Shown: positions 1 to 9,135, counted from the stretch's first letter. The stretch is 64,000 nt of DNA from Comamonadaceae bacterium (GCA_947454955.1 CANGLW010000012.1:1-64000); one strand, 5' to 3'. Numbers and translations: made by a program. Notes: generated by a model from the letters alone, not told the origin.

Positions 1-156
1 CAAGCCCACACGGCAATCGAAGTCGAGGAAGTCCACCCCTTCGGCCAAGGGCCTGCGGCGCTCGCGCTTGATGTATTTGCGGATGTCGTGCTTCACGGCC
101 TCAAGCACGCGGTCCGAATTCTTGCCTTCAATGACCAAGGGATAAGTTTTACGCAT
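1..156 (-). CDS. DUF6172 family protein (partial, C-terminus off the window)
   Basis: Only the first 52 codons are present; the gene runs off the left edge. The N-terminus begins MRKTYPLVIEGKNSDRVLEA and continues with a strongly basic stretch (HDIRKYIKRERRR) and then EGVDFLDFDCRVG. This is how I remember small conserved DUF6172 proteins of proteobacteria starting; their function is unknown. The start is the ATG whose complement is CAT at 154-156, and the frame is open to base 1. The family call rests on memory of the N-terminal pattern only. Confidence 0.7.
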   Translation of the reverse strand, partial: MRKTYPLVIEGKNSDRVLEAVKHDIRKYIKRERRRPLAEGVDFLDFDCRVGL

Positions 157-215
157 GGTTGATGTTAACGCCTCCCACAACTTGCTACCATGACGCTTGT
201 CGAACCCCAAACACC

Positions 216-497
216 ATGCCACCTGATTTGTCCAAACCCGCAGCCAAAACCAGCCGAGCCCGCCAAAGCGAGTGGGCCATCAAGGTCATGGGCTTGATTC
301 GGGGTGGCAACAGCGCCGCAGCGATTGCGCAAATCAAAGTCGCGCCCACCGTCAAAGACCTGCAGGCCCTGCAAAAAGCACTGGACGCGCTGAGCACCTC
401 CAGCCCCACGGCAGCGCCACGCTGGCCTGATGTGCGTGCCGCTGTGGCCGATAACCTGGCTCTGCTGTCAGCCCCACGGCTGCACCGCGCGCCTTAA
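216..497 (+). CDS. small hypothetical protein, 93 aa
   Basis: I do not recognise this protein. It has a basic, Ser/Ala-rich N-terminus followed by a predicted helical part (SEWAIKVMGLIRGGNSAAAIAQIK, then VKDLQALQKALDAL) that resembles a small helical repeat. No signal peptide or membrane segment is visible. The frame is open from 159, but the ATG at 216 (MPPDLSKP) avoids an odd His/Cys-rich leader. It ends 8 bases before the 5'-nucleotidase start, and its stop region supplies the AAGGA ribosome site of that gene, so the two are probably co-transcribed. Confidence 0.5.
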   Translation: MPPDLSKPAAKTSRARQSEWAIKVMGLIRGGNSAAAIAQIKVAPTVKDLQALQKALDALSTSSPTAAPRWPDVRAAVADNLALLSAPRLHRAP

Positions 498-505
498 GGA
501 CAAGC

Positions 506-1414
506 ATGGGCGCCACACTCGACGGCAAACTGGTGGTGGCGATTTCATCGCGCGCCTTGTTTGATTTTGAGGAAGAAAACAAGGTGTTTGAGCAAGGCCA
601 AGGTCCGCTCAAAGACCAGGCCTACATGGAACTGCAACTCGCCAAACTTGAAGAACCTGCGAGACCCGGCGTGGCCTTCTCGATGGTGAAAAAGCTGCTG
701 GCCTTCAACGACGCGCAAGCGCAGCGGGTGGAGGTGGTCATCCTCTCGCGCAACGACCCGGTCTCAGGCATGCGGGTGTTCCGTTCGGCCCAGCACTATG
801 GCTTGCCGATTGAACGTGGCAGCTTCACCCGTGGGCAGTCGCCCTGGCGTTACCTCAAGCCGCTGCAAGCCAACTTGTTTTTGTCCACCCACCTCAATGA
901 TGTGCGCGCCGCACTGGATGCGGGTGTGCCAGCAGCACAGGTGTACCCACAGTCCAAACTGGCCAGCGACGCACACCCGAATGAAGTGCGCATTGCGTTT
1001 GACGGTGATGCGGTGCTGTTCAGCGACGAAGCTGAGCGGGTGTTCCAGGCCCAGGGCCTGAGCGCTTTCCAACAGCACGAGAAAGACAAGGCCGCACAAC
1101 CTTTGCTAGCCGGCCCCTTCAAGCCGCTGCTGGCTGCGCTGCACCGCTTGCAGCAAGAAGGCACCGAGGCCATGCGCATCCGCACCGCGCTGGTCACCGC
1201 ACGCAGTGCACCAGCGCATGAACGCGCCATTCGCACCTTGATGAACTGGAACATCCAAGTGGACGAAGCCATGTTCCTGGGTGGCTTGCCCAAGGGTGAG
1301 TTTTTGCGTGAGTTTGAACCCGACTTCTTCTTCGATGACCAAACCGGTCACATCGAATCCGCTGCACGCCATGTGCCTTCGGGCCATGTGGCCAGCGGCA
1401 TTGCCAACCACTGA
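506..1414 (+). CDS. 5'-nucleotidase, cN-I (cytosolic NT5C1-like) family
   Basis: A 302-residue soluble protein of the 5'-nucleotidase family related to eukaryotic cytosolic nucleotidase I (PF06189 type), which dephosphorylates nucleoside monophosphates. The N-terminal VVAISSRALFDFEEEN segment replaces the usual DxD motif of HAD enzymes. A later IAFDGDAVLFSDEAE segment (about residues 168-182) carries the acidic catalytic motif, and DFFFDDQTGHI near the C-terminus gives the acidic metal-binding end. An AAGGA site precedes the ATG at 506. It follows a small unknown gene by 8 bases and precedes an ABC exporter by 27 bases. The family is secure; the preferred nucleotide is not visible. Confidence 0.82.
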   Translation: MGATLDGKLVVAISSRALFDFEEENKVFEQGQGPLKDQAYMELQLAKLEEPARPGVAFSMVKKLLAFNDAQAQRVEVVILSRNDPVSGMRVFRSAQHYGLPIERGSFTRGQSPWRYLKPLQANLFLSTHLNDVRAALDAGVPAAQVYPQSKLASDAHPNEVRIAFDGDAVLFSDEAERVFQAQGLSAFQQHEKDKAAQPLLAGPFKPLLAALHRLQQEGTEAMRIRTALVTARSAPAHERAIRTLMNWNIQVDEAMFLGGLPKGEFLREFEPDFFFDDQTGHIESAARHVPSGHVASGIANH

Positions 1415-1441
1415 ACACGCCGCTTACGCGGCAATCTCCCC

Positions 1442-3214
1442 ATGTCGTTGAAAAGCAAATTTGATAGCGCCGCATCCTTCATGGGTGAGGCCTGGCGGCT
1501 GAGCAGGCCTTATTTTGAGTCTGATGAAAAATGGCGTGCCCGTGGTTTACTGGTCGCTATCGTGCTGCTCAATTTGGCGGCGGTGGGTATGCTGGTGCTC
1601 ATCAACGACTGGAACCGTTTGTTTTACGACGCGCTGCAAAACAAAGACGCCGCGGTGTTCTGGGATCAACTGGGTCGCTTCTCTTACCTGGCTTTTGGTT
1701 TCATTGTGATTGCGGTGTACAAGTTCTACCTCACGCAGTTGCTAGAGTTGCGTTGGCGCGCATGGATGACGCGCCAGTTGCTGGGCCGCTGGCTCTCTAA
1801 CCAAGCCTTCTACACCCTCGAACTCACCCGCTTTAGCAGCGGCTTGCCCGACAACCCCGACCAGCGTATTCAAGAGGATGTGGCGCAGTTCACCAACCTC
1901 ACGGTGAGCCTGAGCATGGGCTTGCTCAATTCGGTGGTGACCCTGCTGAGTTTTGTCGGTATTTTGTGGAGCTTGAGTGGCGGCTTTGCGTTCACCTTGG
2001 GTGGTCAAGACTTCGACATTCCCGGCTTCATGGTGTGGATGGCCCTGCTGTATTGCGTGGCCGGTAGCGTGATCACCCACCTCATTGGTCGCCCGCTGAT
2101 TGGTTTGAACTTTGAACAGCAGCGGCGCGAAGCTGATTTTCGCCACCACCTGATTCGGGTGCGTGAATACAGCGAAGCCATCGCCCTGGATCAAGGTGCG
2201 CGCACCGAAGAACAGCAGCTCGACCTGCGTTTTGGCAGCGTGCTGAGCAACACCTTGCAGTTGCTCAAGGCGCAAAAAAGTTTGACTTGGTTCACCTCGG
2301 GTTTCGGACAGGCTGCGGTGGTGTTTCCCTTCATCGTGGCCGCACCGCGTTTTTTCAGTGGCGCCATTCAGCTCGGTGAACTCATGCAAATTGCCTCGGC
2401 CTTTGGCCGCGTGCAAGATGCGCTGAGTTGGTTTGTGGAAAGCTACGACCGCTTGGCCAGCTGGCGCGCCACCACCGAGCGATTGACCACCTTTGAAAAC
2501 ACCTTGGCACGGCTGGAAGTCTCCGCCTCAGGCATCCACCCACAAGCAGCTCTGCCTGAAGGCTTGCAGGCTCATGGTTTGAGCGTGCGCTTGCCCAACG
2601 GCCAAACACTGATTGGTCACACCGATGTGCAGCTTTCAAAGGGTGACCGCGTGTTGGTGCAAGGGCCATCGGGCAGTGGCAAGTCCACCTTGTTCCGGGG
2701 TCTGGCAGGCATCTGGCCTTACAGCGCGGGTGAGTTGGCCTTGCCCCAAGACGTGATGTTTGTGCCCCAGCACCCTTACTTCCCACAGGGTTCGCTGCGC
2801 CTGGCTTTGACCTACCCGCAAGCCGCGCACACCTACAGCGATGCCGCGCTGCAAGCCGCCCTCACCCAGGCTTTGCTGCCCCACTTGGCCTCGCAATTGG
2901 ATCAACAAGGGGCCTGGGGGCAAACGCTGTCAGGTGGCGAGCAACAACGCTTGGCCTTGGCGCGTGTGTTTTTGCGGCAACCCGCTTGGGTGTTTGCCGA
3001 TGAAGCCACCAGCGCGCTCGATGAAGTGGCTGAGCAAACGCTTTACCAACGCTTGACTGAGATGGTGCAAGGGCGTGGCGGCTTGGTGTCGATTGCCCAC
3101 CGGCCTTCATTGGTGCGTTTTCACAACCGCATTTGGCAACTTGAAGCGCAAACCCAGCCCAGCCAAGACCAAGAAGGTCTGGCGCTTTACCGCCTCACAC
3201 CACGCTTGGTGTGA
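1442..3214 (+). CDS. ABC transporter, fused permease and ATPase (SbmA/BacA/YddA type)
   Basis: A 590-residue half-transporter with an N-terminal ABC_membrane_2-type domain (about residues 1-330, several hydrophobic spans such as LLVAIVLLNLAAVGMLVLI) and a C-terminal ATPase. Walker A is GPSGSGKST near residues 408-416, the signature is LSGGEQQRLALAR near 495, Walker B ends in WVFADEAT, and the H-loop is IAHRPSL. Relatives move peptides, vitamin B12-like molecules or long acyl chains and work as homodimers. The gene stands alone, with queC ending 6 bases away on the other strand. The family is clear; the substrate is unknown. Confidence 0.87.
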   Translation: MSLKSKFDSAASFMGEAWRLSRPYFESDEKWRARGLLVAIVLLNLAAVGMLVLINDWNRLFYDALQNKDAAVFWDQLGRFSYLAFGFIVIAVYKFYLTQLLELRWRAWMTRQLLGRWLSNQAFYTLELTRFSSGLPDNPDQRIQEDVAQFTNLTVSLSMGLLNSVVTLLSFVGILWSLSGGFAFTLGGQDFDIPGFMVWMALLYCVAGSVITHLIGRPLIGLNFEQQRREADFRHHLIRVREYSEAIALDQGARTEEQQLDLRFGSVLSNTLQLLKAQKSLTWFTSGFGQAAVVFPFIVAAPRFFSGAIQLGELMQIASAFGRVQDALSWFVESYDRLASWRATTERLTTFENTLARLEVSASGIHPQAALPEGLQAHGLSVRLPNGQTLIGHTDVQLSKGDRVLVQGPSGSGKSTLFRGLAGIWPYSAGELALPQDVMFVPQHPYFPQGSLRLALTYPQAAHTYSDAALQAALTQALLPHLASQLDQQGAWGQTLSGGEQQRLALARVFLRQPAWVFADEATSALDEVAEQTLYQRLTEMVQGRGGLVSIAHRPSLVRFHNRIWQLEAQTQPSQDQEGLALYRLTPRLV

Positions 3215-3220
3215 ACCTGC

Positions 3221-3916
3221 TCACGCTGCTGTGAATTTTTCATAGCCGCGCTGGCGCAACTCACAAGCCGGGCAGGTGCCGCAGCCATAACCCCAAGCGT
3301 GGCGGTGTTCGCGGTCGCCCAAATAGCAGGTGTGGGTGTGTTCCACAATCACATCCACCAAGGCTTGGCCACCCAGGTCTTGTGCCATGCGCCAGGTGTC
3401 GGCCTTGTCGATCCACATCAGCGGCGTTTCAATCAGAAAGCGTTTGTCCATGCCCAGCGAGAGCGCGAGCTGCATGGCTTTCATGGTGTCGTCGCGGCAA
3501 TCGGGGTAGCCTGAAAAATCGGTCTCGCACACCCCGGTGACGATCACCTCCAGCCCGCGCCGGTAAGCCACCGCCGCCGCCAGGGTGAGGAACAACAAGT
3601 TACGCCCAGGCACAAAGGTGTTGGGCAATCCGCTGGCTTCCATTTTGAAAGCGGTGTCGCGGGTCAGAGAGGTCTCGCTCACCGTGCCCAGCACCGCGAG
3701 GTCCAGCACATGGTCTTGGTCGAGCTTGTGTGCCCAGTCTGGGAACTGCTGGCGAATTTCTTCAAGCACCTTCAAGCGAGCTTGCAGTTCTACGCGGTGG
3801 CGCTGGCCGTAATCAAAGCCCATGGTTTCCACGCGCTGGTAGCGGCTCAGGGCGTGGGCAAGGCAAGTGGTGGAGTCCTGACCACCGGAAAACAAAACAA
3901 GGGCTGTGGTGTGCAT
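3221..3916 (-). CDS. queC: 7-cyano-7-deazaguanine synthase QueC
   Basis: QueC converts 7-carboxy-7-deazaguanine to preQ0 with ATP and ammonia, a step in making queuosine for tRNA. The 231-residue length is typical. The PP-loop SGGQDSTT lies at residues 9-16, and the C-terminal zinc site is the cysteine cluster in [16 protein letters not shown] plus the upstream Cys of [10 protein letters not shown]. QueD, QueE and QueF are not in this window. The gene is convergent with the ABC exporter, 6 bases apart. Confidence 0.95.
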   Translation of the reverse strand: MHTTALVLFSGGQDSTTCLAHALSRYQRVETMGFDYGQRHRVELQARLKVLEEIRQQFPDWAHKLDQDHVLDLAVLGTVSETSLTRDTAFKMEASGLPNTFVPGRNLLFLTLAAAVAYRRGLEVIVTGVCETDFSGYPDCRDDTMKAMQLALSLGMDKRFLIETPLMWIDKADTWRMAQDLGGQALVDVIVEHTHTCYLGDREHRHAWGYGCGTCPACELRQRGYEKFTAA

Positions 3917-3936
3917 CCCCCGATGTTAAGACAGGC

Positions 3937-4410
3937 TCAAGCCGGGTCGATTTTTTTCACCTTGCCTGGTGTGTAAGTCAGACTGGCTTTGGCCAGCGTA
4001 CCGGGCACCTCACCTGGGTCGAGGTTGCGGTGCTGCGCGAAGGCTTGCTGCACTTCTTGCAGGTTGATCAAGTTTTTGTCATGGCCGCTCAAGCGCGCCT
4101 GGTCCACCACCCGGGCGCTGGCCGTCCATACCGAATGCAGATGCGCCATGAGCATTTTGGACAGCGGCTCATGCAAGGGCTTGGGCGGCGGTAGCGATGA
4201 TGCACTTCGATCAGCGCCCTCCCCATGCGGCAAATCAGACGGCAGGTGGGGCCGGCTGCGTTGTGCCATGGCCTGCACCTGCGGGTCAATCTCGTTGACG
4301 ACGCCCTCAGGCAGCGGTGGGTTGTGAGGCAACTTTCCCGGCGCAGCCAGGCCTACGCCCTGGGCCTGAGGCCTGGGCGGCAGCGCTCGCTCAACGTTTG
4401 AAAGTTCCAT
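3937..4410 (-). CDS. hypothetical proline-rich protein, 157 aa
   Basis: I do not recognise this protein. The N-terminal half is proline-rich and low in complexity (ALPPRPQAQGVG, LPHNPPLPEG, ASSLPPPKPLHEP). The C-terminal half (about residues 90-157) looks ordered, with LSKMLMAHLHSVWTASARVV and a basic tail GKVKKIDPA. There is no signal peptide or membrane span. The frame is open to a GTG at 4428, but the ATG at 4410 is preferred because GGGGAAG lies at a proper distance before it. It sits 20 bases upstream of queC on the same strand and may share its transcript. Confidence 0.5.
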   Translation of the reverse strand: MELSNVERALPPRPQAQGVGLAAPGKLPHNPPLPEGVVNEIDPQVQAMAQRSRPHLPSDLPHGEGADRSASSLPPPKPLHEPLSKMLMAHLHSVWTASARVVDQARLSGHDKNLINLQEVQQAFAQHRNLDPGEVPGTLAKASLTYTPGKVKKIDPA

Positions 4411-4499
4411 GTCCATCTTCCCCTGCACCTGGGTGCAAAGGGCCTCATCCTGATACGTACCGTTGTTAACGTCAGAAATGAGGGCTTATTAAGGACTTT

Positions 4500-5141
4500 T
4501 TACGGAAATTTTTTGCTCAAGGCCAGAAACACCAGCAAGGCAGCCACTTGGGCCAAGACAAAACCGGCCACATCCGCGGGCTGGATGCCCACAAAGGTGT
4601 CGGTGAAACTGCGCGCCACGCTCACCGCCGGGTTGCAGAAAAACGTGGACGAGGTGAACCAGTAGCCCGCTGTGACCACCAAGGCCACCAACATGGGCAC
4701 CTGCTGGGGCGACTGGCGCACGCCCAAGCGAATGACCGAGAGCAAGACCAAGGTGGCCACAAACTCACTGAACCACTGACCCGACCCGGTTCGCACCTTG
4801 ATGGAGGTTTGCAGCACCGCTTGCCCAAACATCACATGCGTGGCCCACACACCGCACAAGGCGCCGCTGAACTGCGCCAGCAGATAAGCACCGAGCTGTT
4901 GGTTGTTGATCTCTTGACGAACGCGCGCCAAGACACTGACCACCGGGTTGAAATGCGCACCACTGAGCGGCCCCAACAAAGTGATGAGCACATACAAACC
5001 CGCGCCGGTGGCAATGCTGTTGCCCAACAAGGCCACCGCTGCGTTGCCGCCTGACAGACTGTCGCCCATGATGCCCGAGCCGGTCACGATGGCCAGCAGC
5101 AAAGCGGTGCCCACAAATTCGGCGATGGTGGCGGTGTTCAT
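4500..5141 (-). CDS. aqpS: aquaglyceroporin of the arsenic operon (AqpS-like MIP channel)
   Basis: A 213-residue major intrinsic protein with six hydrophobic spans and two half-helices. The first pore motif is NPV (SGAHFNPVVS) rather than NPA; the second is NPA (FFCNPAVSVARS). It is the last gene of arsR-arsC-aqpS, with its ATG overlapping the arsC stop by 4 bases. In Sinorhizobium meliloti an AqpS in an ars operon lets arsenite flow out after arsenate reduction, so the same role is inferred here. No ArsB or Acr3 pump is nearby. The name is given by context; water or glycerol transport is not excluded. Confidence 0.85.
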   Translation of the reverse strand: MNTATIAEFVGTALLLAIVTGSGIMGDSLSGGNAAVALLGNSIATGAGLYVLITLLGPLSGAHFNPVVSVLARVRQEINNQQLGAYLLAQFSGALCGVWATHVMFGQAVLQTSIKVRTGSGQWFSEFVATLVLLSVIRLGVRQSPQQVPMLVALVVTAGYWFTSSTFFCNPAVSVARSFTDTFVGIQPADVAGFVLAQVAALLVFLALSKKFP

Positions 5142-5635
5142 GCGCTGTGGTGGATGTCTTTGAGTTTTTGCTGGATCGACATCGCTTCGAGCGAGGCCAG
5201 AGGCAGATCAGCCAGCAATTGGATACGTTTTTTGAGGCCCAACATCACGTCTTGAAAGGCGCGGCGTTTGGCTTCATCATCCCCAGGCGCCTGGGAAGGA
5301 TCTGGAAAACCCCAGTGCGCGGTAACAGGCTGGCCCACCCAAATCGGACAAACCTCACCGGCTGCGTTGTCGCACACGGTGATGATGAAGTCCATGCGCG
5401 GCGCATCTGGCAAGGCAAACTCGTCCCAACTTTTGGAACGCAGCTTCTCCAAGGGGTAGCCCATTTTCTGAGCGATCTCCACGGCAAAGGGATTGACCTT
5501 GCCCCCGGGTGTGGAGCCTGCGGAATAGCCCACGAATCGTCCTCCGGTCAGGGTGGAGGCCACCACCTCACCCAGCACCGAACGGGCTGAGTTGTGGGTG
5601 CATAAAAAGAGAATGTTGTAAGTCTTGTTCGTCAT
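5138..5635 (-). CDS. arsC: arsenate reductase ArsC, low-molecular-weight phosphatase family
   Basis: This enzyme reduces arsenate to arsenite. The phosphatase loop CTHNSARS lies at residues 12-19, and the two resolving cysteines are in VCDNAAGEVCP, the pattern of thioredoxin-coupled ArsC. The 165-residue protein starts at the ATG at 5635 (MTNKTYNILFL). The frame is open further upstream, but that would run into arsR, and the ATG gives a 4-base overlap with the arsR stop (ATGA). Its own stop overlaps the channel gene in the same way, so translation is probably coupled through all three genes. Confidence 0.93.
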   Translation of the reverse strand: MTNKTYNILFLCTHNSARSVLGEVVASTLTGGRFVGYSAGSTPGGKVNPFAVEIAQKMGYPLEKLRSKSWDEFALPDAPRMDFIITVCDNAAGEVCPIWVGQPVTAHWGFPDPSQAPGDDEAKRRAFQDVMLGLKKRIQLLADLPLASLEAMSIQQKLKDIHHSA

Positions 5636-5970
5636 GATGTGAATGATGCTGAAGAGGCGTTGGGTAAGGGGTCGGGTGTGCAGCTCTTGCCGCCGCAACA
5701 GTTGAACAACAGGAAATTCATCAGGGACTGCACCACATCCGCACGCGGGCGATAAATGAGGTGGCGGCTTTGCCGCTCGACGGAAATCAAGTCAGCTTGC
5801 AGCAACTCCTTGAGATGGAATGACAAGGTAGCAGCCGGCACGCCCAAGAGCTCTCGGATGTCGGTGGGGCAAATACCAGCCTCGCCCTTTTGCACAATGA
5901 GGCGAAACACATTGAGCCTAGAGGGCTGACCCAGGGCCAAAAAGGCACGAACCGCTTCTGTATTTTTCAT
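5632..5970 (-). CDS. arsR: ArsR-family arsenite-responsive repressor
   Basis: A 112-residue winged-helix protein; the recognition helix is around VPAATLSFHLKELLQADLI. The first gene of the ars operon, it should repress arsR-arsC-aqpS until arsenite binds. The classic CVC pair of E. coli ArsR is absent: there is one Cys in GICPTDI (C34) and a C-terminal group NCCGGKSC (C91, C92, C97). This looks like the C-terminal arsenite site described for Acidithiobacillus ferrooxidans ArsR. A 16-bp palindrome lies directly before the start codon. Confidence 0.9.
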   Translation of the reverse strand: MKNTEAVRAFLALGQPSRLNVFRLIVQKGEAGICPTDIRELLGVPAATLSFHLKELLQADLISVERQSRHLIYRPRADVVQSLMNFLLFNCCGGKSCTPDPLPNASSASFTS

Positions 5971-5972
5971 GA

Positions 5973-5988
5973 TTCCATCTTAATGGAA
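5973..5988. promoter_or_regulatory. probable ArsR operator
   Basis: The palindrome TTCCATCTTAATGGAA (6-bp arms, 4-base spacer) ends 3 bases from the arsR start codon. ArsR-type repressors commonly bind such short inverted repeats over their own promoter. Autoregulation is inferred from position and symmetry. Confidence 0.55.
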
Positions 5989-6012
5989 CCATATGACAAA
6001 ACCATGACACAC

Positions 6013-6041
6013 CTCTCGCCCCTGCGGATCAGGGGCAAGAG
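6013..6041 (-). terminator. stem-loop at the end of the uronate operon
   Basis: Twelve-base arms CTCTCGCCCCTG and CAGGGGCAAGAG pair with one mismatch around a 5-base loop. It lies 9 bases beyond the stop of the aldolase gene. There is no clear T-run, so it may be an imperfect terminator or an mRNA-protecting hairpin, and it also separates the operon from arsR. Confidence 0.5.
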
Positions 6042-6049
6042 ATGGGTGT

Positions 6050-6808
6050 TCAGGCTTTCATCTTGGCCAGAATCTCTTGCGAGCCTGCCGCCATGAGGCG
6101 CGCGTCTGAGCCGATGGTGACAAACTGAAAGCCTTTGGCAATGCGCTTGAGCGCCGCTTCTGGCGAGCCGTTGTGGATGCCGGCCACCACACCATGCGCT
6201 TTGGCACGCGCCAGGATGTGGTCCACCGCTTGCGCAGCCGGCAGGTCTAAATCATCGAAGGTGGGCTTGCAGCCCAGGGCAATCGACAGGTCGGACGGGC
6301 CGATGTAAATCGCATCCAAGCCTTCGACCGACAAGATGTCGTCCAAGTTGTCCAGCGCCTGCGCGGTTTCAATCATGGCAAAGCTCACGATGGTCTTGTT
6401 GGCGTGCTGCGGGTAGTCAGCGCCACCGTAAAGCAGCGCACGCACCGGACCAAAACTGCGGGTGCCTTGCGGTGCGTAGTGGGTGTAGGCCACCAGTTTT
6501 TGTGCGTCTTCTCGGGTGTTGATCATGGGACAAATCACACCGTAAGCCCCGGCATCGAGGGACTTCATGAGAATGCCTGGCTCGAGCCAAGGCACACGCA
6601 CCACAGGCACGGTGTTGGTCGTCGAGATGGCTTGCAGCATGGTCACCATGGCTTGGTAATCAATCACGCCATGCTGCATGTCGATGGTCAGCGAGTCCCA
6701 GCCCTGATGGGCCATGGTCTCGGCAGAAAAACTGTTGGGTATGGCCAGCCAGCCATTGACCACCGCACCACCAGCTTGCCAAATTTCTCTCAAACGATTG
6801 GGACGCAT
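6050..6808 (-). CDS. garL: HpcH/HpaI-family aldolase, probably 5-dehydro-4-deoxyglucarate aldolase (GarL-like)
   Basis: A 252-residue class II pyruvate aldolase. Family motifs seen are LTIDMQHGVIDYQ (catalytic His), PQGTRSFGPVRA (Arg), FAMIETAQALDN (metal Glu) and IYIGPSDLSIALG (metal Asp). It is the last gene of the operon, 18 bases after glucarate dehydratase. The likely reaction is cleavage of 5-keto-4-deoxyglucarate to pyruvate and tartronate semialdehyde. The family is certain. The substrate is inferred from the dehydratase next door, since close relatives cleave 2-keto-3-deoxyrhamnonate or 4-hydroxy-2-oxoheptanedioate. Confidence 0.82.
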   Translation of the reverse strand: MRPNRLREIWQAGGAVVNGWLAIPNSFSAETMAHQGWDSLTIDMQHGVIDYQAMVTMLQAISTTNTVPVVRVPWLEPGILMKSLDAGAYGVICPMINTREDAQKLVAYTHYAPQGTRSFGPVRALLYGGADYPQHANKTIVSFAMIETAQALDNLDDILSVEGLDAIYIGPSDLSIALGCKPTFDDLDLPAAQAVDHILARAKAHGVVAGIHNGSPEAALKRIAKGFQFVTIGSDARLMAAGSQEILAKMKA

Positions 6809-6826
6809 CTTGTACTCCTGAAAAAT

Positions 6827-8170
6827 TCAACGCACCAGGCACGGACGTTTGGGGTCAAACGTCCAGCCCGGCATCATGTATTGCATGGCCATCGCGTCAT
6901 CACGCGCACCCAGGCCATGCTGCAAATAAAGTTGATGAGCCGCTTCGACCTTACCCATGTCCAAGCTCACCCCTAAACCAGGCTGGGTGGGCACCTGGAT
7001 ATGACCCCCTTTGATCTGCAAAGGCGCTAGGGTCAAACCGTGGCCATCTTGCCAGATCCAATGCGTATCAATGGCGGTGACCTTGCCTGGCGCGGCCGCA
7101 GCCACATGGGTGAACATGGCCAGCGACACATCGAAGTGGTTGTTCGAGTGTGAGCCCCAGGTCAAGCCCCAGTCGCGGCAGGTTTGCGCCACCCGTACCG
7201 AGCCAGCCATGGTCCAGAAATGCGGGTCGGCCAAGGGTATGTCCACACTTTGCAAAGACAGTGCATGCACCATCTGACGCCAATCAGTTGCTACCATATT
7301 GGTAGCAGTGGGCAAACCCGTCGAACGACGAAATTCGGCCATCACCTCGCGGCCACTGAAGCCCTCTTCTGCCCCGCACGGGTCTTCGGCATAAGCCACC
7401 ACGCCCTGTAAATCACGCATGAGGCGAACCGCATCTTTGAGCAGCCAGCCCCCATTGGGATCGATGGTGATGCGGGCTTTGGGAAACTGCGCGTGCAAGG
7501 CACGCACGGTGTCAATCTCTGCTTCGCCTGCTAAGACGCCACCTTTGAGCTTGAAGTCGTTGAAGCCATAACGCTCATAGGCCAGTTGGGCGAGTTTCAC
7601 CATCGCCTCGGGGGTCAGCGCTGCCTCGTTGCGAGCGCGAAACCAAGCATCGCTTGAGGTGCTTTCATCGCGGTAAGGCAAATCGGTTTGCTGCCGGTCG
7701 CCGACATAAAACAAATAACCCAGCATCTCCACCGAATCCCGTTGTTGCCCTTCACCCAACAAAGCTGCCACGGGCAATTCTAGATGCTGGCCCAACAAGT
7801 CGAGCATGGCGGATTCAACCGCGGTCAAAGCGTGGATGGTGGTACGTAAATCAAAAGTCTGCAAGCCACGGCCGCCCGCATCACGGTCTGCAAAGCGCGT
7901 GCGCATGAGGTTGAGCACCGACTGCACATCACCCACCTTGCGGCCCACCACCAGCTCGGTGGCATCTTGCAAGGTCGCGCGAATTTTTTCACCGCCGGGC
8001 ACCTCACCCACACCGGTGCGTCCAGCGTTGTCTTGCAAGATCAACAAGTTGCGGGTGAAGAAAGGACCATGCGCCCCCGAGAGGTTGAGCAACATGCTGT
8101 CATGCCCAGCGACTGGGATCACGCGCAAGGCCGTGATGACCGGCGTGCTGGAAGGAATGGGAACGCTCAT
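6827..8170 (-). CDS. gudD: glucarate dehydratase GudD (enolase superfamily)
   Basis: It dehydrates D-glucarate (often also L-idarate) to 5-keto-4-deoxyglucarate. The protein has 447 residues, matching E. coli GudD. Typical features are the N-terminal [30 protein letters not shown], the general base region NDFKLKGGV (KxK-like), metal ligands in ITIDPNGGW and [11 protein letters not shown], and the late His in [10 protein letters not shown]. The start is the ATG at 8170; a longer open frame overlaps the upstream Bug gene and is unlikely. The gene is 1 base after that receptor and 18 bases before the aldolase. Confidence 0.94.
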   Translation of the reverse strand: MSVPIPSSTPVITALRVIPVAGHDSMLLNLSGAHGPFFTRNLLILQDNAGRTGVGEVPGGEKIRATLQDATELVVGRKVGDVQSVLNLMRTRFADRDAGGRGLQTFDLRTTIHALTAVESAMLDLLGQHLELPVAALLGEGQQRDSVEMLGYLFYVGDRQQTDLPYRDESTSSDAWFRARNEAALTPEAMVKLAQLAYERYGFNDFKLKGGVLAGEAEIDTVRALHAQFPKARITIDPNGGWLLKDAVRLMRDLQGVVAYAEDPCGAEEGFSGREVMAEFRRSTGLPTATNMVATDWRQMVHALSLQSVDIPLADPHFWTMAGSVRVAQTCRDWGLTWGSHSNNHFDVSLAMFTHVAAAAPGKVTAIDTHWIWQDGHGLTLAPLQIKGGHIQVPTQPGLGVSLDMGKVEAAHQLYLQHGLGARDDAMAMQYMMPGWTFDPKRPCLVR

Positions 8171-8171
8171 G

Positions 8172-9125
8172 TCAATCGGGTTTGATGTTGCGGGCTTCGA
8201 TGAGTTTTTTCCACCGCGCAAATTCGGCCGCTTGAAAGGCCGTGAATTGCTCCGGGTTGTTGGCCACAATCTCGAAACCCAACTCCAGCAACTTAGGCTT
8301 GACCTGTGGGTCATTCAATGCAGCCACGATGGCGGCATGCAAACGGTTTTTGATGTCGGCGGGTAAACCCTTTGGTGCTGCCACAGCCTGCCATGAGTTC
8401 ACATTGGCTTCTTTGATGCCCAGCTCTTCGAGCGTTGGCACCTGGGGCAACAAGGGGGAACGCTTGGCACTGGTGATGGACAGCGCACGCAACTTGCCTG
8501 CGATGATTTGCGGCATGGCGGTGTTGATGTTCATGAACGACGCATCCACTTGCGCACCTAACAAATCGGTCATCACCGGTCCGCCGCCTTTGTAGGGCAC
8601 ATGAATCCCGGTGGTACCGGTCTGAAGCCAGTAAAGCTCGGCGGTCAGGTGGTCGCTGCTGCCGTTACCCGATGACGCAAACGTCATTTTGTTGGGGTTG
8701 GCTTTTTGGTAGGCCAGCACATCAGTCATCGACTTGTGGGGCGAAACCGCTGGCACCACCAACACATTGGGGGCCTGCACGGCGACCGAGATGTAGTCGA
8801 AATCTTTGAGTGCGTCGTAAGGCACTTTGGCCAAGAGGTGCGGCGCAATCACGTAAGGCCCAAGTGATGAGACCAACAAGGTGTGGCCATCAGGCGCTGC
8901 ACGCGCCACCAAACCCGCCCCGATCGTGCCAGTGGCACCAGCCTTGTTGTCGGTGATGAAGCTGCCGCCCAATTTTTCTTGCAACTTGGGCGCCAAGGTG
9001 CGGGCAATCAAATCGGTAGAGCCACCCGGCGGGAAAGGTACCAAGAGCGTGACGGGTTTGTCAGGCCAGGCATGCACAGCACCTGTCCACAACGCCATCA
9101 ACACACACAAACTTTTGAGCTTCAT
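8172..9125 (-). CDS. Bug-family tripartite tricarboxylate transporter substrate receptor
   Basis: A 317-residue periplasmic binding protein of the TctC/Bug family. The signal peptide is [19 protein letters not shown], followed by the family-typical [19 protein letters not shown] and later [17 protein letters not shown] and HVPYKGGGP. Bug proteins usually bind carboxylates through main-chain contacts with the ligand carboxylates. It lies inside the uronate operon between the lactonase and glucarate dehydratase, so an aldarate is the natural guess. No TctA/TctB membrane genes are in the window, so the receptor is an orphan or uses a distant partner. Confidence 0.9.
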   Translation of the reverse strand: MKLKSLCVLMALWTGAVHAWPDKPVTLLVPFPPGGSTDLIARTLAPKLQEKLGGSFITDNKAGATGTIGAGLVARAAPDGHTLLVSSLGPYVIAPHLLAKVPYDALKDFDYISVAVQAPNVLVVPAVSPHKSMTDVLAYQKANPNKMTFASSGNGSSDHLTAELYWLQTGTTGIHVPYKGGGPVMTDLLGAQVDASFMNINTAMPQIIAGKLRALSITSAKRSPLLPQVPTLEELGIKEANVNSWQAVAAPKGLPADIKNRLHAAIVAALNDPQVKPKLLELGFEIVANNPEQFTAFQAAEFARWKKLIEARNIKPD

Positions 9126-9135
9126 GATCGTTCCC

